From Alnus glutinosa (taxonomy: Eukaryota > Streptophyta > Magnoliopsida > Fagales > Betulaceae), in the NCBI RefSeq assembly GCF_958979055.1, contig NC_084894.1:5399001-5463000 (forward strand): a stretch of DNA of 64,000 nucleotides, in the 5' to 3' direction. Positions 20,030-33,373 of this stretch are shown here, piece after piece. How positions within the stretch are numbered: position 1 is the first letter of the stretch; each line of letters begins with the position of its first letter. The position numbers were made by a program, and so were the translations under genes. The notes below the pieces were generated by a model that worked only from the letters and a program-made list of their open reading frames with translations, searched no databases and had not been told where the DNA came from.

Positions 20030-21660
20030 TATGTTTTTTATGTCTTAAAATCAGAGGCATGCTTTATATTTTAAAACCCCTAAAATCTGCATGTTAGTGG
20101 TTTTAACACGATAATCATCTAGACGAATATCCTTAAAACTGATTAAATTTCTTCTACATTTAGAAGAATACAAAGCATCGTCAATATAAAATTTTGTTTC
20201 TTTTGGCAACATGCAGGATATTCACTCTTCCAGAGCCTTCAATTATATTTGATAAACCTAATATTGTATTGACATTAGCTTTGTTTAATATTAAATTTTG
20301 AAAATATTTATTATCTTGAATCATTTCATCAGTATGACTCATGCCTCCATATATAAACAAAATATATATTAAATCTATTTACGCTAAAAGAAAAGAATAA
20401 AATACAAATAAAGTTGACAATGTAAACATGATGTGATTAAGACATAATGAAAACATATTAATTGTTGTTGACATATAAATAACCAGTCAAAAGATCAGTT
20501 TTTCTATTAGAGTCTTCAAAGAAATTAGAAACATCATGAAGATAGTCTACCCAATCCGTTTAGAGTATCAAGAAACACCATAGAATTTACAGGATTGTTG
20601 TGATGGGCAAAATTCATTTCAATTCATTTTTCTTTCTCTTTTATGAAGGCTTGACAGGTATGCAACCAATATCCTTTTATACCACACCTGTAACATTTAT
20701 CTTCATAGGTTTTTGTAGGTTTATTTTGTAAACCTTTGTTTTCATTTTGTTTCGTCTAATTATGGTTCTACTTTTAGTGGTAAGGAGCATTTTTTTTTTT
20801 TTTTGGTAAGAATTATGAATATGTTTCCCTTGACCTCTATAATTTTTTTTTTTTTTTTTACTACGTCCATGTCCACGACCACGGTTTCCTTTATTGCCAT
20901 GAAATGAGGTTCCATTTGCTTCAGGAAATGGTATAAAACCCATTGGACGAGATTAGTGACTTTTCATTAATAACTCATTGTTTTGCTCAGCCACTATAAG
21001 ACAAAATATTAATTCAAAATATCTTGTGAAATTACATTCTCGATATTGCTGCTGCAGGAGCACATTCGAGGCATGAAATATGATATATATCATCATAAGT
21101 GACTTTTTCATTACATAGTTTTAATTGTGAGTTGATTTTAAAGAGTGCAACTTGATCGGGTGCATCCAACCATAATGAGTTTTTGGGAGGATAACTGTCT
21201 TCTAGTACTCGTATCTCATCCTTAAACTATTCCATAAGGTCAAGGGATCTTTTACTGTAAAATACTCAATTTTTTTTTTTTTTTTTTTAATTCATCATGC
21301 ATATGATGGCGAAGAAAAATTATTACTTTAGCGTAATCCTGCTAGGATGCTTGATTTTCTTTCTTAATAGTATTTCCAAGATTCATAATATTAATATTCA
21401 TAGAAGTATAATGATTACATTTTATTTCTTATGAATCTCACATGGATCATAAGATTCAGATGTTATAATATGATTCTTAAAACAATAAAAATTTCTAAGC
21501 ATATGCTAGAATGTTAATTAACAAAATAGATAATAAGATTACTAAATCTAAAAGAGACTTATAATGAATTAATAATATCCCACAGATAGCTTTTGATGTT
21601 GAAGATTAAAAGAACATAACAACTGGTTAGAGCTTCGTGCTGATAACGTGTTGTAAAATC
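20030..21660 (-). mobile_element. Ty1/copia retrotransposon relic (gag, zinc knuckle, start of protease region)
   Basis: On the minus strand, after a leader with CGTTATCAGCACGAAGCTCT (21623-21642), broken frames read QDYAKVIIFLRHHMHDEL, KDPLTLWNSL and YPPKNSLWLDAPDQVALFKI, matching copia gag (UBN2-type). Next come a Gly/Arg-rich segment and a zinc-knuckle start KCYRCG near 20690. The 3' part (20230-20060) gives FIDDALYSSKCRRNLISFKD, a motif seen before the integrase in copia elements. No reverse transcriptase, integrase or second LTR is present, so it is truncated, with many stops. Confidence 0.75.
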
Positions 21661-22172
21661 AAAGAAAATAACAAGTCAAGATAAAGAGATTGCAATATGT
21701 GAAACTAGTTATTTAAAAACTTTGTATGATTTTTCTCTTTTACAGTATGTTTTACGTACATACTACTCAACACTCCTTTTTATAGAAATAAAATCATAAT
21801 AGGAGGTTAAGGAATATGAAAGGGTAATACATGATTATGTTAAAAAAAAAATAGTATTTTCGATTATGTAATTTTTTTTTTATTATTCTCATTTACTGAT
21901 ATATACAGCCCAAAGAGTTCCGGAGGTGACGTATTATTATTGATATTATAGCTATAATGGTATTAATAACAAGTTAAGAACCCACAGAAATACAAAAATG
22001 ACGATAAAAATAGGTCATTAATATTAATAACTTTAAAAATAGGTCATCAATATTAATGGGGAGGGGGGCGTTGACATTCACGTGTTTACAGCATTTCTTC
22101 TAAGTTGTAGGGCGTGGAGTTTAGTCAATTTTATATTATACCGAAATCCGAATAGATGGAACGCATGCATGG

Positions 22173-22246
22173 ATGTCATGAATTTGGCTATTTCATGCAT
22201 GGCTGTTGACCTTTGGCCCTTTCATGGCTGTTGACCTTTGGCCATG
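22173..22246. promoter_or_regulatory. Upstream unit with two W-box cores (single copy)
   Basis: The unit starts GTCATGAATTTGGCTATTTC and contains GGCTGTTGACCTTTGGCC twice. TTGACC is the WRKY W-box core. It lies about 0.9 kb before the ALMT start codon. The paralogue has the same unit three times (61006-61221). WRKY control is inferred only from the motif. Confidence 0.4.
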
Positions 22247-23029
22247 GTTTCCCATGCACCCAAATTAAACTCTCGTTTGAGATAGCTCGATCTGACGTTG
22301 ACAACCAAGACGCCTCACTGATATTCCAGTCACAGTTCACAGATTTACTTAGGTCTAATTAATGCCTTATGCCTGAAATCCATTTAAATTATCTAATAGG
22401 CTCCAAAATACAAACAAATTAAAGTTGAAAATCTTTCATGTCATTGGATTTGTTGGACCTAATAAAAAATTAGAAGGTTAGGATTGAAGAGTTTAACCCA
22501 TTTAATTAAATGGGTCGGGTTATGGTTAACCTATATAATCTTATACTCATACCTCGACATGACTTAAACTCGACACTCAAGAACAAATTGCCACTCCTAG
22601 CCGGCACCAAAACCACCTTCCACTCTTTCGTTAGAATATTAACTAAAATGATTAAACTTATTATTTTCTATTGGTTTATATTTTGGAATAAGTCGTCACT
22701 AATTATCATAGTATCATAGAAAATATCTTAAATTCAAACATTGTTTTCGTAATTCACCTCTTATTTTTAATTTTTTTTTTTTTTCTTTAGATGATTTATT
22801 AACATTTATATAAAACCACCAACCAATTACACAATCTAGCAAACCGCTAGAAAAGCAACTTAACTACAGATCGGGAACAAAAAAAATCTCTTTTTTCTTG
22901 GCCATGCATCTCTTACACATTGTTCATAACAATTGCGAGTCTGTACGTGACATGGATGCAGACGCAGTGTAGACGTACCAAACAATTTTCCCACCGGCGA
23001 ACAAATTAGAGAGGACTGGTTTGTCACAA
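22247..23029 (+). promoter_or_regulatory. ALMT copy 1 upstream region
   Basis: This contains another TTGAC core (GACGTTGACAACC, about 22294), a GGGTCGGGTT-type palindromic repeat (22500-22620) and AT-rich DNA. Most of it is colinear with 61225-62265, so it is conserved between the paralogues except for the indels. Confidence 0.4.
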
Positions 23030-23048
23030 TATATATATATATATATAG
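23028..23048 (+). promoter_or_regulatory. TATA-type core promoter of ALMT copy 1
   Basis: An (AT)n tract ATATATATATATATATATAG follows GAGAGGACTGGTTTGTCACA and lies ~100 bp before the ATG. The paralogue keeps the same arrangement (62267-62281), which supports it as the core promoter. Confidence 0.5.
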
Positions 23049-23146
23049 CTGCCAAGCCGTCGTCTCCTTGCACTCTTGTCGGCCGACCTCTTACCGCATC
23101 ATTCTCTCTCAACTACTGCAATATTGTTTCCTTTCAACGCATAGCA

Positions 23147-25584
23147 ATGGATATTGAATCTCTAAGTCATGAAAATGGTGGACCTTTCACTCGTGGATGG
23201 GGATGGCTCAAGGCCATGCCTGAGAAGTTATGGGCTAAGGCAGTCGATGTTGCAAAGAAGATGAAGAAACTTGGAGAAGATGATCCAAGAAGAATTATCC
23301 ATTCGCTAAAAGTAGGACTGGCTATCAACTTGGTTTCCTTAGTCATCTACATCAAACCACTCTCTCATGATTTTCGTTTTGAAAACAATGCAATATGGGC
23401 TGTTATGACAGTCACTCTTGTCCTCGAGTTTTCTGTTGGTAAGCTTGCAATTTGTTTACAAGAATTCTGATTGATGAATTTATTTACTATGAGAAAAACT
23501 AATTTACAATAGAAAACTTATGACATATATGGGGCTAACAATTATGATTTTGGCATTTCCTTTGCCATCTTTTAAAGGAGCAACACTGGGAAAAGGCTTG
23601 AACAGGATGCTGGCAACCTTATCAGGTGGTGCTCTAGGTGTTGGAGTCCATTGCCTAGCAACTCTGTTGGGTACGATAGGACAGCCCATAGTAATTGGGG
23701 TCTTTGCCCTTATGATAGGTACGTATGTAATAAGACATTGGCATTATTTAATGAGAAATGCTAGAGCATTTACTGTGATTTTTATTGGATCATTTTATGC
23801 TGACTTGGCATCATTTTTTAATTAAAAAAAAGAAAAAAGAAAAAATTATAATTTAGCCCTCAAAGCTGCCAACTGTTTTGCAAATAGTTAGCCTCACGAA
23901 CTTCCAACGCTTGAACTCTAGCCCCCAAACTACCAAAACGTTACAAAAAGGCAAATTTTGTCGAATTTTGCCTATCTAATCGATTTTCTCTCCATTCCTC
24001 TTTTCTTCTATACCAAGTAAGCACGTAATGATCTAAGAAGGACCACAGTAGATGCTCTAGCATTCATCTTATTTAATAGGTAGAATTTCACTTATAAAGC
24101 TTGATCTTTCAAATGTCTATTGAATCAGGTATGGGTCACATGATGTATTTTCCGTCAAGTTAATAGAGAATACTAATAAAATGAACAAATTGAAAGTGTT
24201 TGATAATTTGAAGGGGTATATTATCACTGTTTAAAGTTTAATGGGGGTATGATTGCAAATAGTGTGAGTGTAGTTTCACCTTAATGCATGTTTAGTTCAA
24301 AATTTGTCAAACTCAATTGATTGTTGGAGGTGTACGTGATGCAGCTGCAGCAGTAACATTTGTGAGATTCGTTCCCGCAATGAAGGCAAGATACGATTAT
24401 GGGCTGTTGATATTCATATTGACCTTCTGCATGATATCTATATCGAGTTACGGAAAGCAGGAACTCCATGTAATGATTAAGATGGCCATTCAGAGGCTTG
24501 TGACAATCATCCTTGGTAGCTTTGTTGCTATAGTTATATGCATCTGTATATGCCCTGTTTGGATTGGTGAGAATCTTCACAATCTGGCAGCTACTAACAT
24601 GGAAAAGCTTGGGAATTTCTTAGAAGGTATATATATATATATATATACTTCCAAAATAATATCGATCCGTATATATATACTTTACAACCCATATATATAA
24701 CTCCTTTCTATTTTATATATTTTACAGGATTTGGGGGTGAATACTTCAACATACCAGAAGAAGGGCTGTCGAATATGGATGATAAATCATTTCTTCAAGG
24801 ATATAAAAGCGTTCTCACTTCAAAAGACACTGAAGAAACTATGGTGGGTATAAATTAAGTTGTCATCGTCATCCTCGTTATATCTCTCCAGTAACAAACA
24901 TGCAAAAGAAAGATTTAAACTAGCTTCTTTTGTTTGCTGATATGGATTGATTTTAATGTCTCATCAGGCTAATCTAGCGAGATGGGAGCTGTGGAACAGT
25001 CGTTTTGGGTTCCGTCATCCTTGGAAACAGTACCTTAAAATTGGAGCCCTTAGTCGGGAATGTGCCTACAAAGTTGACGTTCTTAACAGCTACCTTAACT
25101 CTAAGATCCAAGTAAAATCAGCAATGCCCATTTCTAAATAGATCATCTCTTTCATAGACATGTCATGAAGCATGCATATATATGACACTTTTCTCCACAG
25201 ATCAAGTGGATTAAAATTTTATTTTCTTCCTTTCAGACACCCAGCGAGTTCCAAAGCAAAATCCAAGAGCCATGCGCAAAAATTTGCTCAGAATCTGGCA
25301 AAGCACTGAAGGAAATAGCAGCAGAGCTCAAAAAGATGACCCGGACAACATCAGTTAATCCCCATATTGTAAACTCAAAAATGATCGTGGAGAACCTGAA
25401 ATCCTTGCTCAATACGACGTGGCTTTGGGAAAATGCCAATCTCCAGGAGACCGTACCAACTGCTGCGGTTGTTTTGATTGTAATGGATATTGTACCATAC
25501 ATCGAGAAGATCTCGGAGGCGATTCAAGAATTAGCATTCCTTGCACGTTTCAAGAGGGTGGACGCCAGAGTGTACCCAATATAG
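23147..25584 (+). CDS. ALMT: Aluminium-activated malate transporter (ALMT) family protein, copy 1, six exons
   Basis: Exons 23147-23438, 23578-23718, 24345-24626, 24728-24843, 24968-25111 and 25237-25584 join in frame to 440 aa, all with GT-AG introns. Exon 1 carries [18 protein letters not shown] and [17 protein letters not shown]. Exon 2 gives [20 protein letters not shown]. Exon 3 gives YDYGLLIFILTFCMISISSY and RLVTIILGSFVAIVICICIC with PVWIG. Together they make about six membrane segments, followed by the cytosolic C-terminal half. Exon 6 opens TPSEFQSKIQEPC, near the family's conserved PSE motif. ALMTs are malate/anion channels of the plasma membrane or tonoplast. The usual WEP motif at the start of exon 5 reads RWELWNSRFGFRHPW, so Pro is Leu and the following His-Gly is lost. 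The tail is short for the family. No stop or frameshift was found. ATG 23147 is conserved in the paralogue. Confidence 0.92.
23753..24068. mobile_element. MULE-type MITE in ALMT intron 2, 9-bp target duplication
   Basis: The terminal inverted repeats AATGCTAGAGCATTTACTGT (left) and AATGCTAGAGCATCTACTGT (right, reverse complement) are flanked by perfect TTATTTAAT duplications (23744-23752 and 24069-24077). A 9-bp duplication points to Mutator. The paralogous intron has the single site TTATTTAAT near 62967 without the element, an empty-site control. There is no coding capacity. Confidence 0.92.
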
Positions 25585-25820
25585 TAATCACATTCATACA
25601 TATATATATTTGGTCCATCGGAGAACAACACAGCCACTTTCCGATGGTACGTTCATCGATCCTATCGTCAATAACAAGTGGTTGCATGTGACAGGGAAAT
25701 AAGAAGGCTTCATTTAAAGTCATTTGTATTACCTTAATAAGAAAGTGAATGAGCTCCTATTAAAAAAAAGAAAAGAAAAGAAAAGAAAGTGAATGAGTTC
25801 TCGATCTGTATATGTTGAAG
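25585..25820 (+). other. ALMT copy 1 3' flank (probable 3' UTR)
   Basis: This flank is duplicated at 34279-34469, where it follows a copia relic rather than an ALMT gene. A short AAAAGAAAAGAAAAGAAAAG expansion near 25770 and a repeat of AAGAAAGTGAATGAG are specific to this copy. Confidence 0.6.
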
Positions 25821-28113
25821 TGTGACAACCCATTTATTTTTTATACAAAGCATTTGCATAATCATTAATCTCTTAAAAATACAAATGAATCTTGACAGTG
25901 GCACGACGATGTATCAGAAAGCTAACCTATGGTACATACCCCATAATATGTACCTGGTAAATCAAAGTAACGTCTATCTAACTATGCAGCGGAAACATAA
26001 ACCTGAATAGCAAAAATCATAACATATACCTCTATCACATATAATTATAACAAGAGCCATTTAACATTTATCTGTTTAAGTTTTATCAATATAATAATTA
26101 CACAACAAGAATGGCTTTACAAAGAATAAGTGACACAAGTGTCACAAGCTATATATAAACCTACAAAATAGTGGACAACCCATGGTTCAGCAATTACGAC
26201 CGTCGTGATGAGCTTCAATCATAACATCCCAAGTACACTGCTACAAAATCATCAACTATGACTGGAGTACTTGTAGCCAAAAAACCTCATCTATACGGTT
26301 GTGGCGGTAGCCACATCCGTATAGTTAAAAGAATGAGTTCACCGTCTCAGTATAGAACATACCGAGACCTCAATAGTATAAAAATCACTGAGTTTTTGCA
26401 AAGAACCGACTTTTCTTTTAGCCTTACGTACATTATAACAGCTACCAATTTTTTATAAACTTTTGTCTTTTGATAACACTTATAACTGATACAGTAAACA
26501 TCGACTATTAAGAAAACATTTAAAACATATTATGTAGTTGTGAATATATATAGAAGTTACAGTCATCTCACCTTGGAAACATCTGCATATAAACTCATCT
26601 ACAACATATTACTTTTATAATCGATAGCTCAGGCATACATGCACGCAAGTGGACTCGAGCATACAAGTACGTCTAAGCAGGAAAACATGGCATCAGGCCT
26701 AGCTATACAGAGACATCAGCATTTCCAAGTATGGTAGCGTAAATATCTAAGTACATTGAAGCTTAGTGCCTTTGATGCGTCGGCTCAATCATACATACAC
26801 ACGAGCGGAACTCTAGCATGTAAGTACGCCTAGGTTGGAAAACAAATGACATTTCGCTTATCTATACCAAGACACTAGCGTTTCCAAATCTGGTAGCATA
26901 AATATCTAAGTACTTTAAAGCTCAATGCCTTTAAATCAATGCAATCCGACCGTAAACATATACATATGCGCTGTTCATATCAGCCTCATAGGCATACAGA
27001 TACGCCTAGCATAAAAACTACTACATATCATGAAAGCAACTTAAACACTTCCACTAAACAAAGCTATGCATGCTTAAGTTTTCTATCTTTTTTATTTCTT
27101 TCCTCTTTTTTTAGATATATGGGGCTTGCCCCAGTTTTCTCTTTTTAAGTTCTTTCTCTTTGTTGTATAGGGCTTGCCTCGAGGTAGTGAAAGCTTGCAA
27201 TCACACCCCAATGACTAATCCCTTCATACAATTCGGAACGATACAAAGAAGAATTTGGAGGCTTGCCTCAGTCTTTTATTTTTTTTCTTTTACTATTATC
27301 TTATTTTGTACACATGCTTCATACTTAATACTCAAACACTATATATTTGCTTTTCAAGAACTATGCCTTTAATACATGCTTTCTTTATAAAACAATAAAC
27401 AGTTCAACATGTCATTTTCTCAAACAATTTGCATAACTTAATTTCCAAGCGAAGCAGACATCATATACATAAAATTAAATCTCAACCGCAGCAGGCAATC
27501 AAACACTTCAAATCAATTAAATCACACTTTTCATTCATGTAACAATTCTCATAAACATCATTATTATATCTTAACATAATTGAAACTACTTAAATTATCC
27601 AAAACATATATAATCAACATAATGTCGGTTCGGTAATAAAAACACATATCAATTCATTTTATTGAAATACTTAAAAGTAGTAATTTTCTTAGTGAGTAGA
27701 ATACTTATCTTGGCTACGTAGGACTCATGACTCGAATATTCTCCCGTGTTCTAGTTACTTGAACTCTACATTGGAAAACAAGTTGAAGTCTCCAAAAATG
27801 ACACATGCCTGGAAACATTCATGATGTTAGGCTATGCTATTGAACTATATACTTTATGACACATAAACTTCCCACTTGCTCACACGTCACATCACCCGTT
27901 TCTAAAGCTAGCTAGGTACCCTTAGTTACTATTAAGTTAATCATAGGTTATAGGTTCGTATCTTATCTTGCTTATTACCCTTAAGATACGTTTACTATTT
28001 TAGCTTATTTATTACTATTGTATCACATTATCATTGTTAATTTTTTTTTTATAGCTTGTTACTTATTTACTAAGTTAACAATATATATTTAACTCATATG
28101 CATGCATATGTGT

Positions 28114-28152
<39 letters not shown>

Positions 28153-28568
28153 TACACAACTCTTAAACCTAATCCGATGATATACTTAAATACTGTGTAC
28201 ATGGATAGGTGAATTGGTTATTAAATTACTTATTGGATTTAGAGTACATTTATGTACTTCTACATTCTCACTAATTACTAATCATCTAAGTAATTTAGAT
28301 TATAGAACCTTAATCTTATTCAACATATTAATTTAACAACTCTTATTAAACTAGATTACAATTACATTTGTAATATATTCATTTACCAAAGCTTGGAGCC
28401 TATACATAGACTTTAAGCTAAACATTATTCTAAGAATTGATTCATTAATAATCCATATTTCTTATGAACTATATTTCAAAATCTAACTCGTTATTTATAT
28501 TTATTTGACTAACTTGATTATCAATTCTTGTATTTCCTTTATATCCATTTACTCACTTATGACACTTT
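25821..28568 (+). mobile_element. Long-LTR copy A (truncated), in the ALMT copy 1 3' flank
   Basis: It begins TGTGACAACCCATTT, equivalent to the inner end of copy B (reverse complement TGTGACGACCC). It is colinear with copy C (34470-36864) until the break at 28568, and contains ~345 bp (about 26802-27145) missing from C. It is inverted relative to B. It is non-coding and holds a (CA)n microsatellite at 28117-28143. Confidence 0.8.
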
Positions 28569-29084
28569 GAAAAAAGAAATGGACTTCTAAATTTAACTGT
28601 GTGTGTGAATAGTGTGCAACAAAATATTAAATGCGGAATTAAATGAAACAAATATTTTGTTGACGAAGTGGAAACTCAATTAAGAGAAAAACCACTCTGG
28701 GGCAGCCAAACTCAGGATATCCACTATTTAGAAGACAAAGTTAGATACAAGATAGTAACACTCACATATACCTGATGCAGTAGTCGTACTTTGCTTTCTA
28801 ACGTGTAACCCAACACGAACGCCTCCAACCAGGTCTCCTTACCTGAAGGGGTCTTCAATGGAATCCTTTACCTTAAGGTCGACCCCTAAGATAGACTTCA
28901 GATGTAGCGCAGGAACAACACACTTGCAATAGCTTCAGAGGAAATTAGGCGGCTTCTCAAAAATACTTCTTTGAGCACTTGAGGAATTCAATACCGAATT
29001 CTTGCAGTTCTCAATGCCCAGGGGCCTCTATTTATAGGCTGAGGTGCAGAATGGGCGACTGCTATAATATGTACGGAAACTGTC

Positions 29085-29305
29085 CGGACGGTGAACCTGA
29101 GCCGTCCGGACGAGCAACAGTGCGACAAGATTTTTCGAGAATTTTGCTGAAAATCTTTCTTGTTTAAGAGCCGCGTCCGGACGGTGAGACACTGACGTCC
29201 GGACGGTCGCACGTCCGCTGCAAGTAATTTCCATATAAGGCTTTGCGCGTCCGGATGGCAATTATTCAACACGCAATTTCCATATCTGCTGTGCGTGAGT
29301 CCGGA
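29085..29305. repeat. CGTCCGGACGG motif array, part 1
   Basis: At least five copies of (C)GTCCGGACGG or variants lie here, each itself palindromic. The array is interrupted by the insertion at 29317-33385 and resumes at 33440. Confidence 0.8.
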
Positions 29306-29316
29306 CCAATGCTGAT

Positions 29317-31459
29317 TGTAAAGACCAAGAAATTAAATGGATAATTTAGCAATTAATAAAGTGTGCTTATTAAATAGATGGGTAAAATATTATTAATAGG
29401 TTGATTGCAATTAAATAATAATAGGTGGAATTAGGGTGATAAATAATTTAAGATAGTTTCATTTTATTTTGTGGGCTTGTATGTTTTAGAAATAGTAGCC
29501 CATGGGTAAAAAGGGGGATTAAAATACCATCTTGGCCCATGTAAAAATTGACAAGTTTTAGCCCCACTTTATTCTCATTTCTATTTAAGCTTGAGAGGTA
29601 TCTTAGTAATCACATAACCTTGGCTCCTCTTTTCCTTAGTTCACGCATCACTCTCCCATTTTTCCCCATTTGTTGACTTTTCTCACTTAGGATAGGGCCC
29701 ACACTTGTTTCCTTTCTTTTTAGTTTCACATGGCTCACTCTTCTTACACGTGATTCCAATCAATAAACAAAGACAAACAAAAAACAAGCAGCACACTTCT
29801 CTCCTTCACATTTTTCTTTTCTTTTCTCACCTAAACGCATGCACCCTCTCTTCCTTCTTTCTTTTTCTTCTCCTCTACTCCCCTTCGTTCCCCACACAGC
29901 AGCTCGCCTCTTCTTTTTCCCTTCCCTTTCTTCTTCCTCTCCTCTCACTCGCACTCACGCACACATAGCAACCCATGAGAGAGCCCGAAGTGCAGAAATG
30001 CCAAGAGAGAGAACAGATCGTGAGAGAGAGATTTTGAAATGGATGCTGTCCAGCCATGGGTAGAAGAAGAAAAGATGGGGTTTTTGGCCATGGATGTCCG
30101 GTGAGGTAAAAATCCCTAGCTTCCTTGTATTTTCACCTTTGCCCATTGATTTTATGTTGCAAAATCAGATTCTCTTTGGGTTTGGTTTAGGTTGAAATCC
30201 TAGGGTTTTTCAAGCCACTAATTTAGGTGAATAATTTTATGGGTTTGGAATGGGTTTTACTTGAAATGAAATTCTAGGGTTTCATGGTATTTTTGGTTAG
30301 TTGGCCGAATGTTGTTTTCCTCACATATAGTTTTGATTTTTGGTAAGCTTTAGTTGATGTCCATGTGGTTAATGTTTGATTTTAGGTCCTTTTGTGGGCT
30401 TAGTGCAAAAAAATCAAACGAGTCTTCTTCTTGGGTTGAAATTCTGGATCTTCCCTTGTTTAGATTGTTTTGGGTCTTTGTGTTAGACAAGTGGGTCTTG
30501 GTGATGGATGGGAAAAATGCTTGTAAATATATTTGATTGGCTGATTTGGGCATTTGCCGGATGGGTATTTAAGGTTTTGGGCTTTGATTGTGTCAGATTT
30601 GTTGTTGGTTTGATGGAGTTTGATAATTGAGGGTTTGTAATAAGTTGTGTTAATAGCCCTATGAAGAGGGATTATTTATGGTCGAGTGGTTGTCTAAGTG
30701 TATTGTTTAGAGAAATTATGTTAGTGGAAATTGGAGGGAGTAACACATAAGAGCAAACAATTGTAAATGGATAGAAATTACAAATGGGTAAATAAAATAC
30801 ATTAGTATAATGAATGAATAAATCAATGAATTGGCAAAACGGTTAAATAAATGGACCGTAGGACTTTAGTCTAACATAATTAAAGATACTAAGATAGCTC
30901 TTAAGATATAAATCGCTAAGCTTCTAGGTTGGAAAGAGTTAATGGATAAGTGTACCAATGTTATGGTAGAAAGCAAACAAAATATGGGGTTATAGTTCGA
31001 TCTAATTAGGTCAATAGTCCATTAAACCGTTTAAGTCCTACAACCTAAACTACATAGATGGTTAGTAATCGTTAAGTGTAGTGGTTAAGACAAGAAGAAG
31101 AAAGAGTTGTAAATTATCCAAATAACCTTAAGACATCAAATGTAAATTAGTAATACTATGGAAATACATAATAGACTTCGAATCCATTTAGTAATGTAAT
31201 AAAATAATTAGCACGCTTATCTATGTATTATAAGCACCTAAGTGTGTTATAAGGTTATACGTAGCTTAGTAAGCATTCTATACATATATGTACATATACA
31301 TGTATATGGACCGAATACACTTAGTTTAAATGGATAAACAACTATAAGACTTATAGTTAATAATGATAATAAGGTAACTTGGTACCCAACTTACCTACCC
31401 ACATACACCAAGTGTTTAAGTGTACCATTAGATTAGGTTTAAGTTTGTTAAGCATTGCA

Positions 31460-31503
<44 letters not shown>

Positions 31504-33318
31504 TTCGGTAAATAATGCTAAGTTAGTACATAAGCAATAAGCTATAAAAAGATTAACAATAATGACAATATGATGTAAATATAATAAGGAGACAAATAAA
31601 ATAGCAAATGCGTTTTATGATTAAAGTGGGATAAAATATGAACCTAAATCTAAGTGTTAACCTAATAGTAGCTAAAGGTACCAAATAGTTTTACATGCGG
31701 GTTATGCAACGTGTGAGCACGTGGGTAGTTTATGTGTCATAGGGTTTAGGTTCAATAGCATAGTCTAATGTTACCAATGTTTGCAGGATCGTGTTATAAT
31801 TGGAGACTTCAATGGGTTCTCCAATGTAGAGTTCGAGTAACTAGAATCTAGTGGAAGTTCGAGTTATGGGTCCAATGCAGCCAAGGTGAGTATTCTACTC
31901 ACTGAGAAGTATTATTTTCATATATGATGAATTGCAAAATATATATTGTTTTACAAACTTGAACCAACTGTATGTTGATTATGAACTGTTTTGGATGATT
32001 TAAGTACTTTTGAGTATATTTAAATTATGATGATGTTTTGAAGTATGAATATGATATGTGGAGTTTAAATGAATGGAGTCACCGTATGTTATGGTTAGGA
32101 GTTTTGAAAACTATGATTGCAATGGAACATGGGTATGATTTTAGAGTGAGTTAAATTATGCAAATTGTTTAAGAAATGTCATGTAGAATTGTTTATGTTT
32201 TTATAAAGAAAGCCTGTGTTAAAGACATGATTCATGAAATGAAATGTATATTGATTTAAGGCATGATGCATATGCATATGAACGCTAAACGTGCGTCGAA
32301 GTGAGGTTCATAGCCCACGGGAAACAATGCTTGGATTAATTTCCATGATGCTTGGGGTAACCCATGATGCTTGGATTAATTTCCATGATGTGCATTGCAT
32401 AATCATTTATAGCATGGTTTTGATGAGTGATGTTTTTATACTATGGGTAGTTTTGCTATACGTATTGGTATACATAAGAGTTTTAATGAAAAAGAGTTTA
32501 TGTATATTTCTATCGGATAGTTGCATGATTTTAATGCCATTGATTTCTAACGTAAGGATTATGTAAACCTAAGCAAATAAACCTTAAAGTATTATCGTAG
32601 GTGAGATCGTACGTAGTTGTTTCTACAACAAAACTTCCACATATAGTCTTAGCTGCCAAGTATGTTTAAATGTTTTCTATTAGTCGGTGTCCACTAGATC
32701 AGCTATGGGGGTTTTCAAACAAATGTTTATAAAATTGGTGGCTGTTATAGTATATGCATGACTAAAAAGGAAAAGTTGGTTCTTTGCGAAAACTCAGTGA
32801 ATAGTATACCTCTGAGGTCTTAGTGTATTTATTTATGCTAAGATGGTGGGCTCATAATTCCACCTATACGGATGTGGCAAACCCCCACAACCGTATAGAT
32901 GTTCCTTTGGCTACAGGTACTCCGGTCGTAGTTGAGGGTATTGTAGGAGTGCACTTGGGATATTATGACCAAAGCTCGCCGCGACGATCGTAATTGCAGG
33001 ACCACAGTTGTCCACTATTTTATAGGTTTTGTTTATGGCTTGTGACGCTTGTGTCACTTGTTATTGTATAAGTCATTCATGTTGTTTAATTATTATGTTG
33101 ATAAGATTTAAACATATAGATGTTAAATGGCTCTGTATTGTAAATAACTTGTGATAGATGTATAAGCTATATGCTTTCCGCTATTCAGGTTTAGGTTTCT
33201 GCTGCATAGTTAGTTATATGTTATACTATGATTTACCAGGTGTATATATTATGGGATATATAACATATGTTGGCTTTGCGACACATCGTCGTGCCACTGT
33301 GAGGACTCGTTTATGATT

Positions 33319-33373
<55 letters not shown>

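Larger units (their letters stand above)
21842..25584 (+). repeat. ALMT segmental duplication, copy 1 (partner 60668-64000)
   Basis: From AGTATTTTCGATTATGT (21852) through the upstream region, exons 1-2 and intron 2, the sequence is colinear with 60672-64000, with small indels, a promoter repeat difference and separate transposon insertions. Shared blocks include CAGCCCAAAGAGTTCCG and GAGAGGACTGGTTTGTCACA. The second copy runs off the window before exon 3. Confidence 0.9.

Noticed and set aside
28117-28143. CRISPR-like or other structured array
   Set aside because: It is a plain (CA)n microsatellite in an LTR.
29705-30063. Leu/Ser/Phe-rich frames resembling signal peptides
   Set aside because: They arise from the CT-rich block of a non-coding LTR; the same block in copy C gives different frames.
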